Assembly (NCBI RefSeq): GCF_000003815.2 | Contig: NC_049995.1 | Span: 6,270,269 to 6,334,268 of the forward strand | Direction of reading: 5' to 3' | Length of the DNA: 64,000 nt | DNA from: Branchiostoma floridae | Taxonomy: Eukaryota > Chordata > Leptocardii > Amphioxiformes > Branchiostomatidae | Shown: in pieces, positions 12,766-24,250 of the stretch | Layout of the letters: every line of letters starts with the position of its first letter | Position numbering within the stretch: the stretch's first letter is position 1 | Made by a program: the position numbers and the translations under genes | Notes under the pieces: generated by a model | What the model was told of the DNA's origin: nothing | The model's input: the letters and a program-made list of their open reading frames with translations, nothing else | The model's database searches: none

Positions 12766-13774
12766 TAACACATGAAACATTCGAAAATAACCCTTCATTT
12801 ATAGATAAGAATATTTAATATTCTTATTAATTGTATCGCCACATTCGAACAACTCGTGTTATTACCTTATTTAGGTAGTAAACATGCCCAACTGATATGA
12901 TATGCAAAGGAGGGTATTATTTGCATAATCAATGAGAAAAAATATAACATGTCACTCAAAAGGGTTATTTTTTCGGTGAAGATTTTAGCAAACGAGGACC
13001 TCATGAGTTAATATAGAAAGGTTGACAAAGGTTGGAAAATTTATCATGATAACTTCTGCAACAGTTTTAGTAATACTATCTCCAAAATACTAAACAGAAC
13101 TGGATGAAGCTATTAACTGGTACAGTGTAATTCGTAATGTTTAGTGTAGACATTGGCAATACGTTTGTACAAGCTCTGTTCTAATCTGCAATACAAGAAT
13201 TGTCATGTGTTGTTGGAATTGCCCATTTGTTCCATTACACTAGGGGAAGGGACACAACAGTTGGCACCTACGCATGCGCATAGATCCTAGCGTCAGACAA
13301 AAATGCTTATCCAATGAAAACCCTTTCTAGCTTGGATTTACTTGAATCTACACACTTTCATGTTGGATATGGTAGGGAAAAACTCTCTGCTTGTTGAAAT
13401 GACATTTCTTCATCTTTGGGTTTTCAGTACCCCCATGGTATAGTGGAATAATCATGGTTTGGTTGTTTTGAGCCTACGGGACCAAACCAATGGCTCTGAT
13501 GGGGGGGGGGGGGTCTATGCAAACTAGACCATCATATAATGTTTACAGAGAGACAGTAAACAGAACAGGTTAGCATTTCAGGGCAAATCTTTTAAGTTTT
13601 GATTCCGAAGGAAATAAATCTGAATACTTATCTTCCACTTTCCCAGATGATCACATACATCACTGCTACATATATGTATGCTGGAACAGTCTCTACATCT
13701 TTTGTCTTGTGGTAGCAGAACACAGTATTTTTGCGCGACCCCCTAGAAAGGCAGCGGGGCATGAACGCTTTATG
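12766..13774. other. No gene; repeat related to 20.7-21.2 kb
   Basis: The part from about 13240 to 13570 (GGCACAACAGTTGGC, then CCCCCATGGTATAGTGGAATAATCAT, a G run at 13501-13512, then AACAGGTTAGCATT) has the same order of words as 20745-21190. It is probably another dispersed repeat. No protein-coding signal is seen. Confidence 0.45.
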
Positions 13775-14189
13775 CACAGCACGAAAACGAATATTTAAGC
13801 ATACTTTCCGAGATACTTAAATGTAGCCTAAAGGTGGGAAAATATTTCCGCAGAGTTTACGGTATCGTAAAGACCACGGAAACCATGGTTTTACATTTCC
13901 GTAACCTTTCCGTATTCGTTAAGGCAGATTAAATACATGTAATATCTTTACATAACCTTTAAGCATCCTTATATGCGCCGTATATGAAACGGGTATTGCT
14001 TATGTACAGAAAACATCTACAGGCTTTGAACCGACCATACGTTCACATACAATCAGTTAACCTTCGCCTTTTTTTATTTTCGTGGTTCTCTAAGGTGGAA
14101 ATTACCAATAGGAGATGATATATTTTCATTGCCCTTCCGTTGCAATTGATCTCATTTTACATACTCTTATCAGTATAGGTCTATGGAGA

Positions 14190-15260
14190 CCTCCCCCTTT
14201 TATGTATAGGTATGGTAGCGTTTATTTCTAAGAAGAGGCATTGCTTTTACCAAATTAAGAGTATTTTCCGCTCAATATACCACATGCGCCGTTCAATAAA
14301 GCAGCGGCTTCAAATGAATAGCTCCTGCTGTGTTTGCGTGTTTAGTTTAACCAAGAAAAGTAAATATCCTGTGTGAAAGCTACATATAACAGATACAATC
14401 TTTCCGATATCTTTCCGTTACATTTGAGCTGACTTTACATAAAAGGGGGGAGGTTTAAGCAAACCTCCCCCCCTTTATGTATAGGCGGAAAAAAGATGTC
14501 GGAAAGGTAGCGTTAATCATTACTTGAAGAAGAGGCATTGCTTTTACCAAATTAAGAGTATTTTCCGCTCAATAAACCACATGCGCCGTTCACTTAAGCA
14601 GCGGCTTCAAATGAATAGTGTTTGCGTGTTAAGTTTAACCAAGAAAAGCAAATCTCCTTTGTGAAAGCTACATATAACAGATACAATCTTTCCGATGTCT
14701 TTCCGTTACATTTGAGCTGACTTTACATAAAAGGGGGGGGGGAGGTTTAAGCAAACCTCCCCCCTTTTATGTATAGGTGGAAAAAAGATGTCGGAAAGGT
14801 AGCGTTAATCATTATTTGAAGAAGAGGCATTATTTTCCGCTCAATATACCACATGCGCCCTCACTAACGCAGCAGCTTCGCCTGAATAGCCCCTGCTGTG
14901 TTAACGTGTTGAGTTTAACCAAGATAAGCAACATTTGCTCCTGGTTAAAACTTACATATAGCAGATACAATTTTTGGAATGTATAGGTGCAAACGGAATG
15001 GTAGCGTTAATTATTATTCTTAAAAGAGGCATTGCTTTTACCAAATTACGAGTATTTTCCACTCAATATACCACATGCGCCTCTCACTAAAGTAGCGACC
15101 TCGCCTGAATAACTCATTCTGTGTTAGCGTGTTTGACGAAACCAGGAAAATCAAAATATCCTCATGGAACATATGGTATCTTTCCAATGTCTTTACGTTA
15201 CCATTGAGCTCACTTTACACAAAAAGATGCTATGTACAGGTGCAAGAAAGATGTCGGAAA
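14190..15260. repeat. About 290-bp tandem subterminal repeats inside the CACTA-like element
   Basis: At least four degenerate units start near 14190, 14463, 14757 and 14970. They share TTTATGTATAGG, GATGTCGGAAAGGTAGCGTT, AAGAGGCATTGCTTTTACC, TTTTCCGCTCAATATACC and ACATGCGCC. They probably represent subterminal transposase-binding repeats expanded by unequal exchange. Confidence 0.75.
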
Positions 15261-15912
15261 GGTAGCGTTTACTTTTTCCAGTAGTATCGTATGTTACCGA
15301 TATCGTTCCGTTACCTTTGCCTTTGAGCTTACTTTTCAGAAAACTCTCTGAACTTTCTTTACAGAGGTGGAGATTGATAGTTACAGAAAAAGATGTTGGA
15401 GAGGTAGCGTTGAAAGCAAGGAAATTAAATATTTAACCTCCTTGTTGAAAGGAAACAACAGTCGCCGGGAGGACTGGGTACATGCCCCCGAAGATTGGTG
15501 GTCATAATTACGGCATGTTCCCGTTCAGGGTAAGAGGACTAGTACTGGGCGGCCTGTGCAGTATGTCGCTCGCGGGTGGCTGTGCCTTGCAGCTTGGCAT
15601 CCCGACGACATAGCGTCCTCACTACGCGGTAACGTATCATGGGAATATAGCGGGTTTGCTGTTTATATAATTGTACAAAAAAACTTTCTTATCATCTGGA
15701 AGAACATTTATTATCTACAAGCAATAATCACGTTCTCCCAGAAAGGCTGGTATTTTCTAGTGTGGTAACAGTTGTGTTTAGCTTAACATTGGCTAAACAG
15801 CGTACAAAGGGGATGGTGTTTTTCAAATTCAAATTTATTCGCCGTCAACTATGAATAACGAACAACGCGGCATTGAATTTCTAATTAGCAGCTCCCAGAA
15901 GAGGCCAGTCAT

Positions 15913-16305
15913 GTGATAGGGCGTTATCCAATGACAGACAAAGGTGGGTTTTTTAAACCTAACGAATATACCATAATTTATAGAAGAAACCAGTTTGCAG
16001 GGCGTCTGTTTCGGGACAAGTCAAGAAGGAGCCTTGGATCCGTTTCAACACACGGATTATCGGCGTGGCTTTGCCGCAAATGGATTCGAACGGAACTACA
16101 GGACGGAACGGACATAACCATAGGACACTCAAGGCTTGCCAGAAACGGAGTATGTTGGAGAGTCTTCAAAGGGGCACAACTCAGGGTGAATTCAAGACTG
16201 TGTCATCTTGACCAGCATAAGCTGGCGGAGATATGGAGAGCACGGCCTGTTCATCACAAAACAGTACCCGTCTTCGGGAATCTCAGCGGATTTTTCCTAA
16301 TGTGA
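15913..16305 (+). other. Unrecognised 130-aa ORF inside the CACTA-like element
   Basis: This is the longest ORF of the 3.45-kb element. It has two Trp/Arg-rich stretches but no motif I can name. It lacks the acidic catalytic signature expected of a transposase and could be chance. I list it only because it lies in the GC-richer centre of the element. Confidence 0.2.
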
Positions 16306-16787
16306 TGGCCAGATGGGACTATGCTGCTTGAAATGATGTCTTTCCAGGCGTATCGCCCGACACTGGACTCCAAATTGTGGACTTAAATGTAGCGGAGATT
16401 CGTGCATGGATATTGTACACCGATTGTTCCCTCGGTCGACCAATCCAAGTCCACAATTGGACTCACAAGATAGTTTAGACGGCAAAGCCATAGATACCGG
16501 TGTAGGTATGATTCACACCAAATAAGACACGCATACCCGATGCAAAAGTTCCAATTTAAGCCACACAAAACACATAAAGCCTACCTAAAGATGCGGAAAG
16601 GTTTAAACTTACGCCGCCTTTACTAAAAATAAATGACATCTATAGTCCAAGGAAAGATCACGGAAAGCGTTCGGATAAGTACGTTTCTGCACTTCTTCGC
16701 GTGCCTTTCAGGGTGTGTAAACGACACATAAACGTGGGGAAATCGTGACGGAAATCGACTGTAAATGTGGTCAAAAGATCACGGAAA

Positions 16788-17170
16788 GGTCTTAAGAAAC
16801 GAGTGCTTTCCGCCCGTATAGGTTACGAAAAACTGTCATTAACGACGCCTTAAAGCGTCTAATAGTTGCGGAAAGGCACGTGAAGGAGTGCCGAAACGTA
16901 CATATAAGTGCATTAAAGGGAATCTTTACGTTCACGGATAGATGTATTTAAGTTGCGGAAAGGGTGCAGAAAGGTCTTAATAAACGCATACTTTCCTCCC
17001 GTATAGGTTACGAAAAACTGTCATTAACGACGCCTTTAAGCGTCTAATAGTTGCGGAAAGGCACGTGAGGAGTGCATATAAGTACATATAAGTGCCAACG
17101 TAAAGGTAACATTAAAGGGGATCTTTACGTTCGCGGATAGATGTCGTTAAGTTGCGGAAAGGGTGCAGAA
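16788..17170. repeat. Two-unit direct repeat, period about 186 bp
   Basis: Both units contain CCCGTATAGGTTACGAAAAA, CTGTCATTAACGACGCCTT, GCGTCTAATAGTTGCGGAAA and GGCACGTGA. They form the right subterminal region of the CACTA-like element. Confidence 0.85.
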
Positions 17171-17599
17171 ACGTCGCGTTTACGTTGAGTTTAAGCTTGC
17201 TTAAATATCAGATTTCGTGCTGTGATGATAGTATATTGAGTCGATTTTCAGATCGTATGTATAAGATCACGATGTTTGCCAATTCCCCGTATCAATGCTA
17301 ATCTTCGTTAGTCGGCTGCAGTTCCGCATAGCCCCGAATGACCCCATTAAAAGAGGGCCTAAAAGTAATTTCAAAACAATACTTTTTTGGGTTTTCAATT
17401 ATTTTGATATGTTGTACTCTCTACTTAAACATATTAGTTTGTCGTGCTTAAAACTACACCCTTCTATGATTTTATGTGTAGATGTCATTCACAGTGTGGT
17501 CTACAGAAATCCCCATAGGCAGAAAACTGTGTTCTGCTACCTTGTACAGCTTAGCTTGCTGCGCTAGCTTTGCATATGCACGGTAACCACTTATTGGTC

Positions 17600-17740
17600 T
17601 GGATCGTGGAGCGAAGCAAAATATGTCTAATGCGTCAGTACAGTAAAGGTAATCTCAAAAGTTTCCTCGGAATTCCTTTTAAGGCTCTACACTACAGGGG
17701 AGGTTTTGAATATATTCAAGTCAACATTTAAAAAAATGGT
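17600..17740 (-). repeat. Dispersed repeat family R1, partial copy
   Basis: Reverse-oriented fragment sharing GAATTCCTTTTAA..GG, CAGTACAGTAAAGG and GAGGTTTTGAATATATTCA with the other R1 copies. It directly precedes the 51-bp minisatellite. Confidence 0.6.
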
Positions 17741-17771
17741 CTAAAATTGTAGTGCATCACAGTACTTCGAA

Positions 17772-18551
17772 ATGGAAACGTTATGAGTTGAACTGTTCTA
17801 AATGGTCGATGGATACTCAAATTTGAAACTGTATGAGTAAAACTGTGATAAATGTTGAAAGAATACGTCAGATTTGAAACTGTATGAGTTGAACTGTGCT
17901 ATATGGTAAAAAATACGTCAGATTTGAAACCGTACGAGTTGAACTGTGCTAAATGGTAAAAGAATACGTCAGATTTGAAATTGTAGGAGTTGAACTGTGC
18001 TAAATGGTAAAAGAATACGTCAGGTTTGAAACTGTATGAACTGTTCTAAATGGTAAAAGAATACGTCAGATTTGAAACTGTGTGAGTTGAACTGTGCTAA
18101 ATGGTAAAAGAATACATCAGATTTGAAACTGTATGAGTTGAACTGTGCTAAATGGTAAAAGAATACATCAGATTTGAAACTGTATGAGTTGAACTGTGCT
18201 ATATGGTAAAGGAATGCGTCCGTTTTGAAACTGTATGAGTTGAACTGTGCTAAATGACAAACAAATACGTCCGTTTTGAAACTGTCTGAGTTTAACTGTG
18301 CTAAATGGTAGAGAATTATGTCAGATTTGAAATTGTATGAGTTGAATGAGATAAATGGCAAAGGAATACGTCAGATTTGAAACTGTATGAGTAATACTGT
18401 AACAAGTAGTAAAAGAATACATCCGTTTTGAAACTGTATATTAAGTTGAGATGTTCTAAGTAGTAAAAGATTACTTCAGATTTGAAACTGTATGGGTTGA
18501 ACTGTGTTAAATGATAAAAGAATACGTTAGATTTGAAACGTTTGAGTTGAA
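17772..18551. repeat. 51-bp minisatellite, about 15 units
   Basis: The consensus contains GATTTGAAACTGTATGAGTT, GAACTGTGCTAAATGG and TAAAAGAATACGTCA, with a 51-base period. Because 51 is divisible by three, long frames run through it on the minus strand (for example 18020-18361) and yield a 17-residue repeat. Units carry indels that break the frame, so I regard it as non-coding. Confidence 0.9.
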
Positions 18552-18756
18552 TAACAATGTTTCTTTGGTTGTGTTCAATTTTGCGCAAGTGTACTGCTGT
18601 GCGTCAGATGCAGTAGGATGACCTCCACTGGGGGTAATTCAAAGAGAACGAGTGAGCAGGCATGTATACAAATTATTACGATTCGTCAACCTCTTACAGA
18701 GTTCATCTTTTTTGGAAAACAAAATTGGCCACTGCAGGTCCAAAAGGTTATGCTGT

Positions 18757-18771
18757 CACACACACACACAC

Positions 18772-18806
<35 letters not shown>

Positions 18807-18960
18807 CACACACTAACACACAAACACAAAGAAACACACAAAAACAAAGAGAAACACAAGCACGCAGTGAAGAGAACATGCAAACACAGACGGGACGCGC
18901 GCACACACACACACACACACACGCATACACACACGCGCGCGCGCACACACACACACACAT
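18757..18960. repeat. (CA)n compound microsatellite
   Basis: Interrupted CA/ACAC tracts with CGCGCG islands and AGAAACACA variants. The His/Thr-rich and Cys/Val-rich ORFs here are artefacts of the repeat. Confidence 0.95.
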
Positions 18961-19332
18961 AATCATTTACACATACGCACACAAATATGAAATACGTCAC
19001 TCGAAAAGGTTATTAATTAACATAATGTTCTACGTGTACAATTTAAGACCTCCTGAGGCGATATATTGGATCAGACTCGGCTTCAGAGGAATCAGTGCGG
19101 GGAAGTTTATAACATTATGATAACTTTAAATGATACAACGTAAAGTTACATGTATGTACAACGATTTTAGCAAGCTTACCTACTCTATACAATATTATAC
19201 TCTATACAGATATACCAGAATCTGTTTTATATCCAGTCGATATGTACAGTTGTGTGTGCACTATTCTAATCTGCAATACAGGAATTATCATGTTATGTGT
19301 TGTTACATTTGCTGCTTTGTTCCATTATTTAA
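18961..19332. other. No gene recognised
   Basis: AT-rich sequence between the microsatellite and a TTAA-flanked element, with no supported coding signal. Confidence 0.4.
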
Positions 19333-19767
19333 AGGCAACCCAAGCAATATTACAGCGTCAAAGTGGGAATATTCTGAATAAGGCAATCTGCATGATATTG
19401 ACATCTACTGCACTGTATTCTCACATTTACATCATAATTTGATACTTTGAGCGGTTAAAACAGACCAGAGACAAATTGTTCGCTTCGCTCACTCGGTGGT
19501 TTTATTCGGTGGTTATAGCAAAGGACCAGGCGTTATGACACCATATACACCTCGGGGCGGGTCATTAACCCTTAATTATCGTACCCCCCAGAAATAAGGA
19601 CTTGATCTAGAATCCTTGTGCAACTCATTCCCGTGCTGTTTTAACAACTCAATTTATGAAATAATGATGTAAATGTGCTAAAATAGTGAATTAGATGTCA
19701 ACATTTTACAGACTGCCTTATTCAGAATATTTCCACTCTTAACAATGTGATATTGCTTAGGTTGCCT
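19333..19767. mobile_element. TTAA-flanked palindromic element
   Basis: A 435-bp element with ends AGGCAACC and GGTTGCCT, each adjoining TTAA. Arms of about 105 bp share AAGCAATAT, GGAATATTCTGAATAAGGCA, GTTGACATCTA.T.CACT and CATTTACATCAT. A TTAA target duplication is the hallmark of Kolobok and piggyBac elements; AGG-type ends favour Kolobok. No transposase is present. Confidence 0.75.
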
Positions 19768-19789
19768 TTAACTCCTGCGTACGGAAGAG

Positions 19790-20744
19790 GAAGAACACAG
19801 GTTTTGCATATATTCACATTGACACGCACTGTTGTAACATTGTCTAAAATTGTATGGCTGATGAGTAGGCAATATGAAGTTTGTCTTCATGATGAGAAAT
19901 AATTTATCAACTATTAAAGTTTAATTTTCTACATGCCTTATACACTGAACGTACTGCGTATACGGAAGAGCCGCCCTTCTAAAGTCGAGCAGGTTCGATC
20001 CTTTTTTGGAGGGGGAGGGGGGCACAACAGTTGGTCCTGAGCATATACTCTAATAAATGACTAACGCTTCTATTATAAAATTACTATCATTTGCCGCTAT
20101 GACATCAATCATCAAATATGCAAACCAGATATCTAAGTTTTAATAAGTATATCTTATCTATAATAAATCATACAGAGCTCTATATGAAGCTCTTCATTTA
20201 TACAGTGAATTTTCGTGTGTCTAGGAACTCTACAGTTGCTACATGCACAGTGTCCTAACCTTCGATACAACAATTATCATAACTAGTTGTTAGATTTTCC
20301 TATTTGTGATCATTTGTACGTAGCACCTAGAACACTGCTTTGAATATGTATGATATGCACCACCTAATCGTCTGGGACGAGGTATGAAAATACGTCAATA
20401 CAGTGAAGGCAATCTCAATAGTTTCCTCGGAATTCCTTTGAAGAGGAGAAACTGACAGGGAGGTTTTGAATATATTCACGTTGGCTCGTGCCAATCTAGA
20501 TTTGTCTAACGCTGTATGGCTGCATGGGGCAATATGATTTTAGCGTTTATGTATTATATATCAAAGAAAGGATTTGTTAACTCTTTTCTGGATGCCTTGT
20601 TCTCTGAATATAATGCGCATACGGGAGACTACTAATATATGAATGGTTTCAAACTTATGCCAAGGATTTTTTTAAACTCCTTGCTTATGCTGACTACTGC
20701 CCACTGACTTATTTCATATCGGCTATCCTTGTTGGAGGGGGAGG
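19790..20744 (-). repeat. Dispersed repeat family R1, two inverted copies
   Basis: Copies at about 19790-19945 and 20290-20600 are in reverse orientation to 2585-2850. Shared words are TGTGTATGGCTG-like GTATGGCTG, CAATATGA, CACCTAATCGTCTGG and AATACGTCAATACAGTGAAGG. Between them is AT-rich sequence without gene signals. An AGGGGGAGGGGGGCACAACA phrase occurs twice, at about 20008 and 20735. Confidence 0.65.
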
Positions 20745-21190
20745 GGGGCACAACATTAGCGCCTGTTTCCAGATCCACCGATGAGAGAGCCAATTAAAAA
20801 CAAGGCGTTAAACAATTGGAAAGCCTTTGTTGGTGGGATTTTATGTAAAATCTGGACAGTTTAGTGGTTTTAATGGTAGGAAATGGTAGGAAAGACTCTG
20901 TATTTGTCGATTGGCTGTTAATGACCTCTCTCGACCTTGGTGTCTTCCGCACCCCCGTAAAATAGTGGAATGATCATCAAGTTGCTGCTACGTTACTACA
21001 GGAACAATCCAAGGGCCCTATGGGGGGGGGGGGTTGTAGTTGCAGACTTGCCTTAGAGAATTTCTGCAGGAACAATCCAAGGGCCCTATGGGGGGGGGGG
21101 GGGGGGTTGTAGTTGCAGACTTGCCTTTGAGAATTTCTTTGAAATGGGTTTAATTAAATGACAGTTGATTGAACAGGTTAGCATTCGGGC
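20745..21190. repeat. Repeat with 66-bp tandem duplication and G runs
   Basis: A segment containing AACAATCCAAGGGCCCTATG, a G run and TTGTAGTTGCAGACTTGCCT is present twice in tandem (about 21001-21066 and 21069-21134). The wider block resembles 13240-13570 in word order. No coding potential is seen. Confidence 0.75.
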
Positions 21191-21826
21191 ACTTGATTGT
21201 TAACACCTTTTATTCTACTTTCCTATAGGACTACATAATGTTTCATAGGACTACATAACATGTATTACTGGTTTATGCCCCCCCCCCCCCCACCGTAACT
21301 GTAAACACTAGGGACATGCAACATGTACTTCATGTGTGCTATTGGCTTCCTTTTCTAACACTCCCTCAAAATAGGAACGGAGACAAAGTTTCAAACCATA
21401 CCAACAAACAATTTATTCCACACTGACAAAGTTAAGAACAGCGTCATATAAAAATTATATACTTTGTTGACACCCAATATCAGCTAAGCTGCCTGGGTTT
21501 TCCATGTATTACATTGTCTGCAATTTCAATGAATATACATCTAAATTGCTGTTTTGAGAGCAGCAAAAAACATCATACATGTATCAGTATAAAATATTAC
21601 AATCTTCAGTAAAAATTGGACAACTATTATACTTAAACAACAACGTTGTTGCTATTATAGCCTTCAAGCTGAGATGTTTGAGCAACAATTGGACAATACT
21701 CAATCATATATTTACATCCATCACAATTTCCATTGTTAACATGCAGCTATCAATAGCCATGCTGATTTCCAGACGTCCTAATTACACACACTACAGTCAC
21801 CGTACATTTATAATTCCTGGCTCTAT
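21191..21826. other. No gene recognised
   Basis: AT-rich, with a C run near 21280. The word GACAAAGTTTCAAACCATACC near 21384 is the inverted partner of sequence near 11157. The ORF at 21579-21875 runs into the neighbouring repeat and is not gene-like. Confidence 0.4.
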
Positions 21827-22447
21827 GGGCACGGTCACATTTGTCGTAGGTCGTCGCACGATTTCGATGTCGTAGGTCGTCGTACGATTTTGATGTCGTA
21901 GGTCGTCGTACGATTTTGATTTCGTACGTCGTCGTACGATTTTGATGTCGGAGGTCGTCGTACGATTTTGATGTCGGAGGTCGTCGTACGATTTTAATGT
22001 CGGAGGTCGTCGTACGATTTTGATGTCGGAGGTCGTCGTACGATTTTGATGTCGTAGGTCGTCGTACGATTTTAATGTCGTAGGTCGTCGTACGATTTTG
22101 ATGTCGTAGGTCGTCGTACGATTTTGATTTCGTACGTCGTCGTACGATTTTGATGTCGGAGGTCGTTGTACGATTTTGATGTCGGAGGTCGTCGTACGAT
22201 TTTAATGTCGGAGGTCGTCGTACGATTTTGATGTCGGAGGTCGTCGTGCGATTTTGATGCCATAGGAATTTCATGTAGGCTGTGACAGAACCAACAGCTG
22301 ACAAGGATCAAGACAGCAATTTCCACCTGAAAGTTGACTGAATTTTGACTGAAAGACGGCTGAATGTTGCAGAACAAATGCACGACTATCGAAAAACAAC
22401 CTTAGTTTGAATTGTACGACGATCGTACGACGTTTTTGACCGCGCCC
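21827..22447. mobile_element. TAT-flanked transposon-like element with internal 26-bp array
   Basis: The left end GGGCACGGTCACATTTGTCG and the reverse complement of the right end (GGGCGCGGTCAAAAACGTCG) form imperfect inverted termini, with TAT on both sides. Most of the left half is a 26-bp tandem array derived from the terminal GTCGTA motif. No transposase is present; a three-base flank is compatible with a Harbinger-type element, but the superfamily is uncertain. Confidence 0.6.
21842..22257. repeat. 26-bp tandem array, 16 units in a two-fold higher-order repeat
   Basis: Exactly sixteen 26-bp units based on TCGTAGGTCGTCGTACGATT plus TTGATG. Variant units recur with a period of eight: units 4 and 12 start TTTCGTACG, units 6 and 14 end TTTTAA, and units 5-8 and 13-16 have TCGGAGG. 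The array thus arose by duplication of a 208-bp octamer. Confidence 0.95.
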
Positions 22448-23309
22448 TATATTCTCACGGCATTAAGGAATAGCATATATCCTGTCAAGTATGATATGTG
22501 TCACATTTTGTTTCTTACCAATGTTCTGAGTACGCATGTGCAGTGACAGGAATTGTGGTGAGGTCCCTTATTTGTAAACAGTCTCGACTATCGTCCAAGT
22601 TCCCATGACAATGCCCAGATGTGATTTGTTTATGTCTCAGGGGCCTTCACCTTTGACTCCGATACCTATCCTGTCGCTGCTCATGGGTACTCGAACGGTA
22701 AATGTGCTCTACGAGTCTTTTTTTCCTCTGATGGCATATCTTTTCTACTGCACCAAGTTTACATTGCATTCGGTTCAATATTGCCAGCTTCCTGCCACGA
22801 GAAAACAAAAACAAAAGCCATGGCCATACTCGTAGAGCCTGCTAAGGAGGCTATGTAAGGCCCTGTCATACAATACCCATAAAGAGTTTGTGTTTGGGCA
22901 TAAAAGGAACTTCCGAAAAAAAGTGTCCTTAGCTTCCTAACATGCTAGTCGAGGCTGGTTCATCTCGCTAGCGGTGCCATGCATAGCAAACTGCAGGGCA
23001 AGGGTTTTGGGGGGACGGTTCTGAATGTTGTTGAATGTTTGAGATATGTAATGGATTATATGAGGGGTCATTTTTTTACATGTCAACTACCGTCAGCCGA
23101 CAGCGTTACCGATTTCCTGGGGCCAAGGTTTATGGTCAAGGACTCTGTCCGGGATTGAAGTGATTCCATTGTTATTATTGTCCCGTGGTGTTATGAGCCG
23201 TTATGGTTTTAGGTAGGGCAAATGTGAGCACCTTCGACCTTCTCGTCTTCGTCCATTCGCAATCTTTTGGGGTCCGTTAGGGGTCCGGGTACTGGCATCT
23301 GCTTTGGTG

Positions 23310-24250
23310 TCAACGAGCCTCATGGTTGTGATGAGACGTTAGAGTTGACGTAGGTGTGGATCCGTGGAAGAGGATCCGGGATCTTTTCTGTTTGAGTTGT
23401 CTCTTTTGATTGTGATGAGATGTTAGAGTTGACGTAGGTGTGGATTCGTGGAAGAGGATCCGGGATATCTTCTGCTTGGGCTGTGTCCTCTGATTGTGTT
23501 GAGACGTTAGAGTTGACGTATAGGTGTGGATCCGTGGAAGAGGATCCGGGATCTTCTCTGCCTGGGTTGTCTCCGTGTCATAGAGGCGTGATGCGCCGTT
23601 CAGGTCAAGGTAGATGTTGGGACCCCCGGATTCCCCTTCTTCGTCCATCCTCGTACGCATTGCCAGGCGTTTACGTTTTGGTCGTGATGAGACTTTGGAG
23701 TTCGTCCTCGGAAGTGGAGTCCGGATCTTCTCTGCCTGGGTTGTCTCCGTGCCATAGAGCCGTGATGCGCCGTTGAGGTCAAGGTAGATGTTGGGACCCT
23801 CGACTTCCTCTTCTTCGTCCATCCTTGACCGCATTCCCAGGCGTTTACGTTTCGGTCGTGATGAGACTTTGGAGTTGGTCCGTGGACGTGGAGCCGGGAT
23901 CTTGTCTGCCTGGGTTGTCTCCGTGCCATAGAGGCGTGATGCGCCGTTAAGGTCAAGGTAGATGTTGGGACCCTCAGCTTCCTCTTCTTCGTCCATCCTC
24001 GTACGCATTGCCAGGCCTTTTGGTTGTGAGACTTTGGAATTAGTCCGTGGATCCGGGATCCTGTCTGGCTGTTGTGATGCGCCGTTGAGGTCAAGGTAGA
24101 TGTTGGGACCCTCAGCTTGTTCTTCTTCATCCATTCCCGAGCCTTGTGGGTTCCATGCTGCCCAATGTCGTGGCGCTGACGCCGTTCTCAAGTTGTGCTT
24201 TTTTGATGAGACGTTGTCTTGTCGAGTCCGTGGAAGAGGATCCGAGGTTC
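23310..24250 (-). pseudogene. Out-of-frame remainder of receptor copy 2 tail
   Basis: This segment continues the copy 1 tail homology after the frame break near 24305-24309. It encodes four GPNIYLDLNGA modules (copy 1 has two) separated by PLPRT/NSKVSS linkers, in a third tandem-expanded block of about 174 bp per unit. A further 2-base TA insertion near 23519-23522 shifts the last HTYVNSN-type modules out of frame. Without correction it would not be translated from the upstream start. It could be a genuine decaying 3' end or the result of sequence errors. Confidence 0.75.

Larger units (their letters stand above)
13775..17224. mobile_element. 3.45-kb CACTA (EnSpm)-like non-autonomous transposon
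   Basis: The ends are CACAGCACGAAAACGA-ATATTTAAGCA (left, 13775) and, in reverse complement, CACAGCACGAAATCTG-ATATTTAAGCA (right, 17224). ATG duplicates flank both sides (13772-13774, 17225-17227). CAC-starting termini, a 3-bp target duplication and dense subterminal repeats (GGAAAGG/CTTTCC words through both flanks) fit the CACTA superfamily. No transposase is recognisable. The 130-aa ORF at 15913-16305 resembles nothing known to me, so the element is probably non-autonomous. Confidence 0.72.

Noticed and set aside
13501-13512. G-quadruplex-like G run (also 21020-21110 and C runs near 11450, 21280)
   Set aside because: These are single homopolymer runs within dispersed repeats, without four separate G tracts in a functional context.
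18020-18588. Minus-strand repeated ORFs with a 17-residue period
   Set aside because: They come from the 51-bp minisatellite; indels between units break the frame and there is no start, domain or flanking gene structure.
18757-18960. CRISPR-like regular repeats
   Set aside because: The pattern is a CA microsatellite in a eukaryotic genome; no spacer structure.
21750-22383. Minus-strand ORF of 184 aa with a repetitive Lys/Ser/Tyr/Asp pattern
   Set aside because: It is the translation of the 26-bp array (which, at 26 bp, cycles through frames) inside a transposon.
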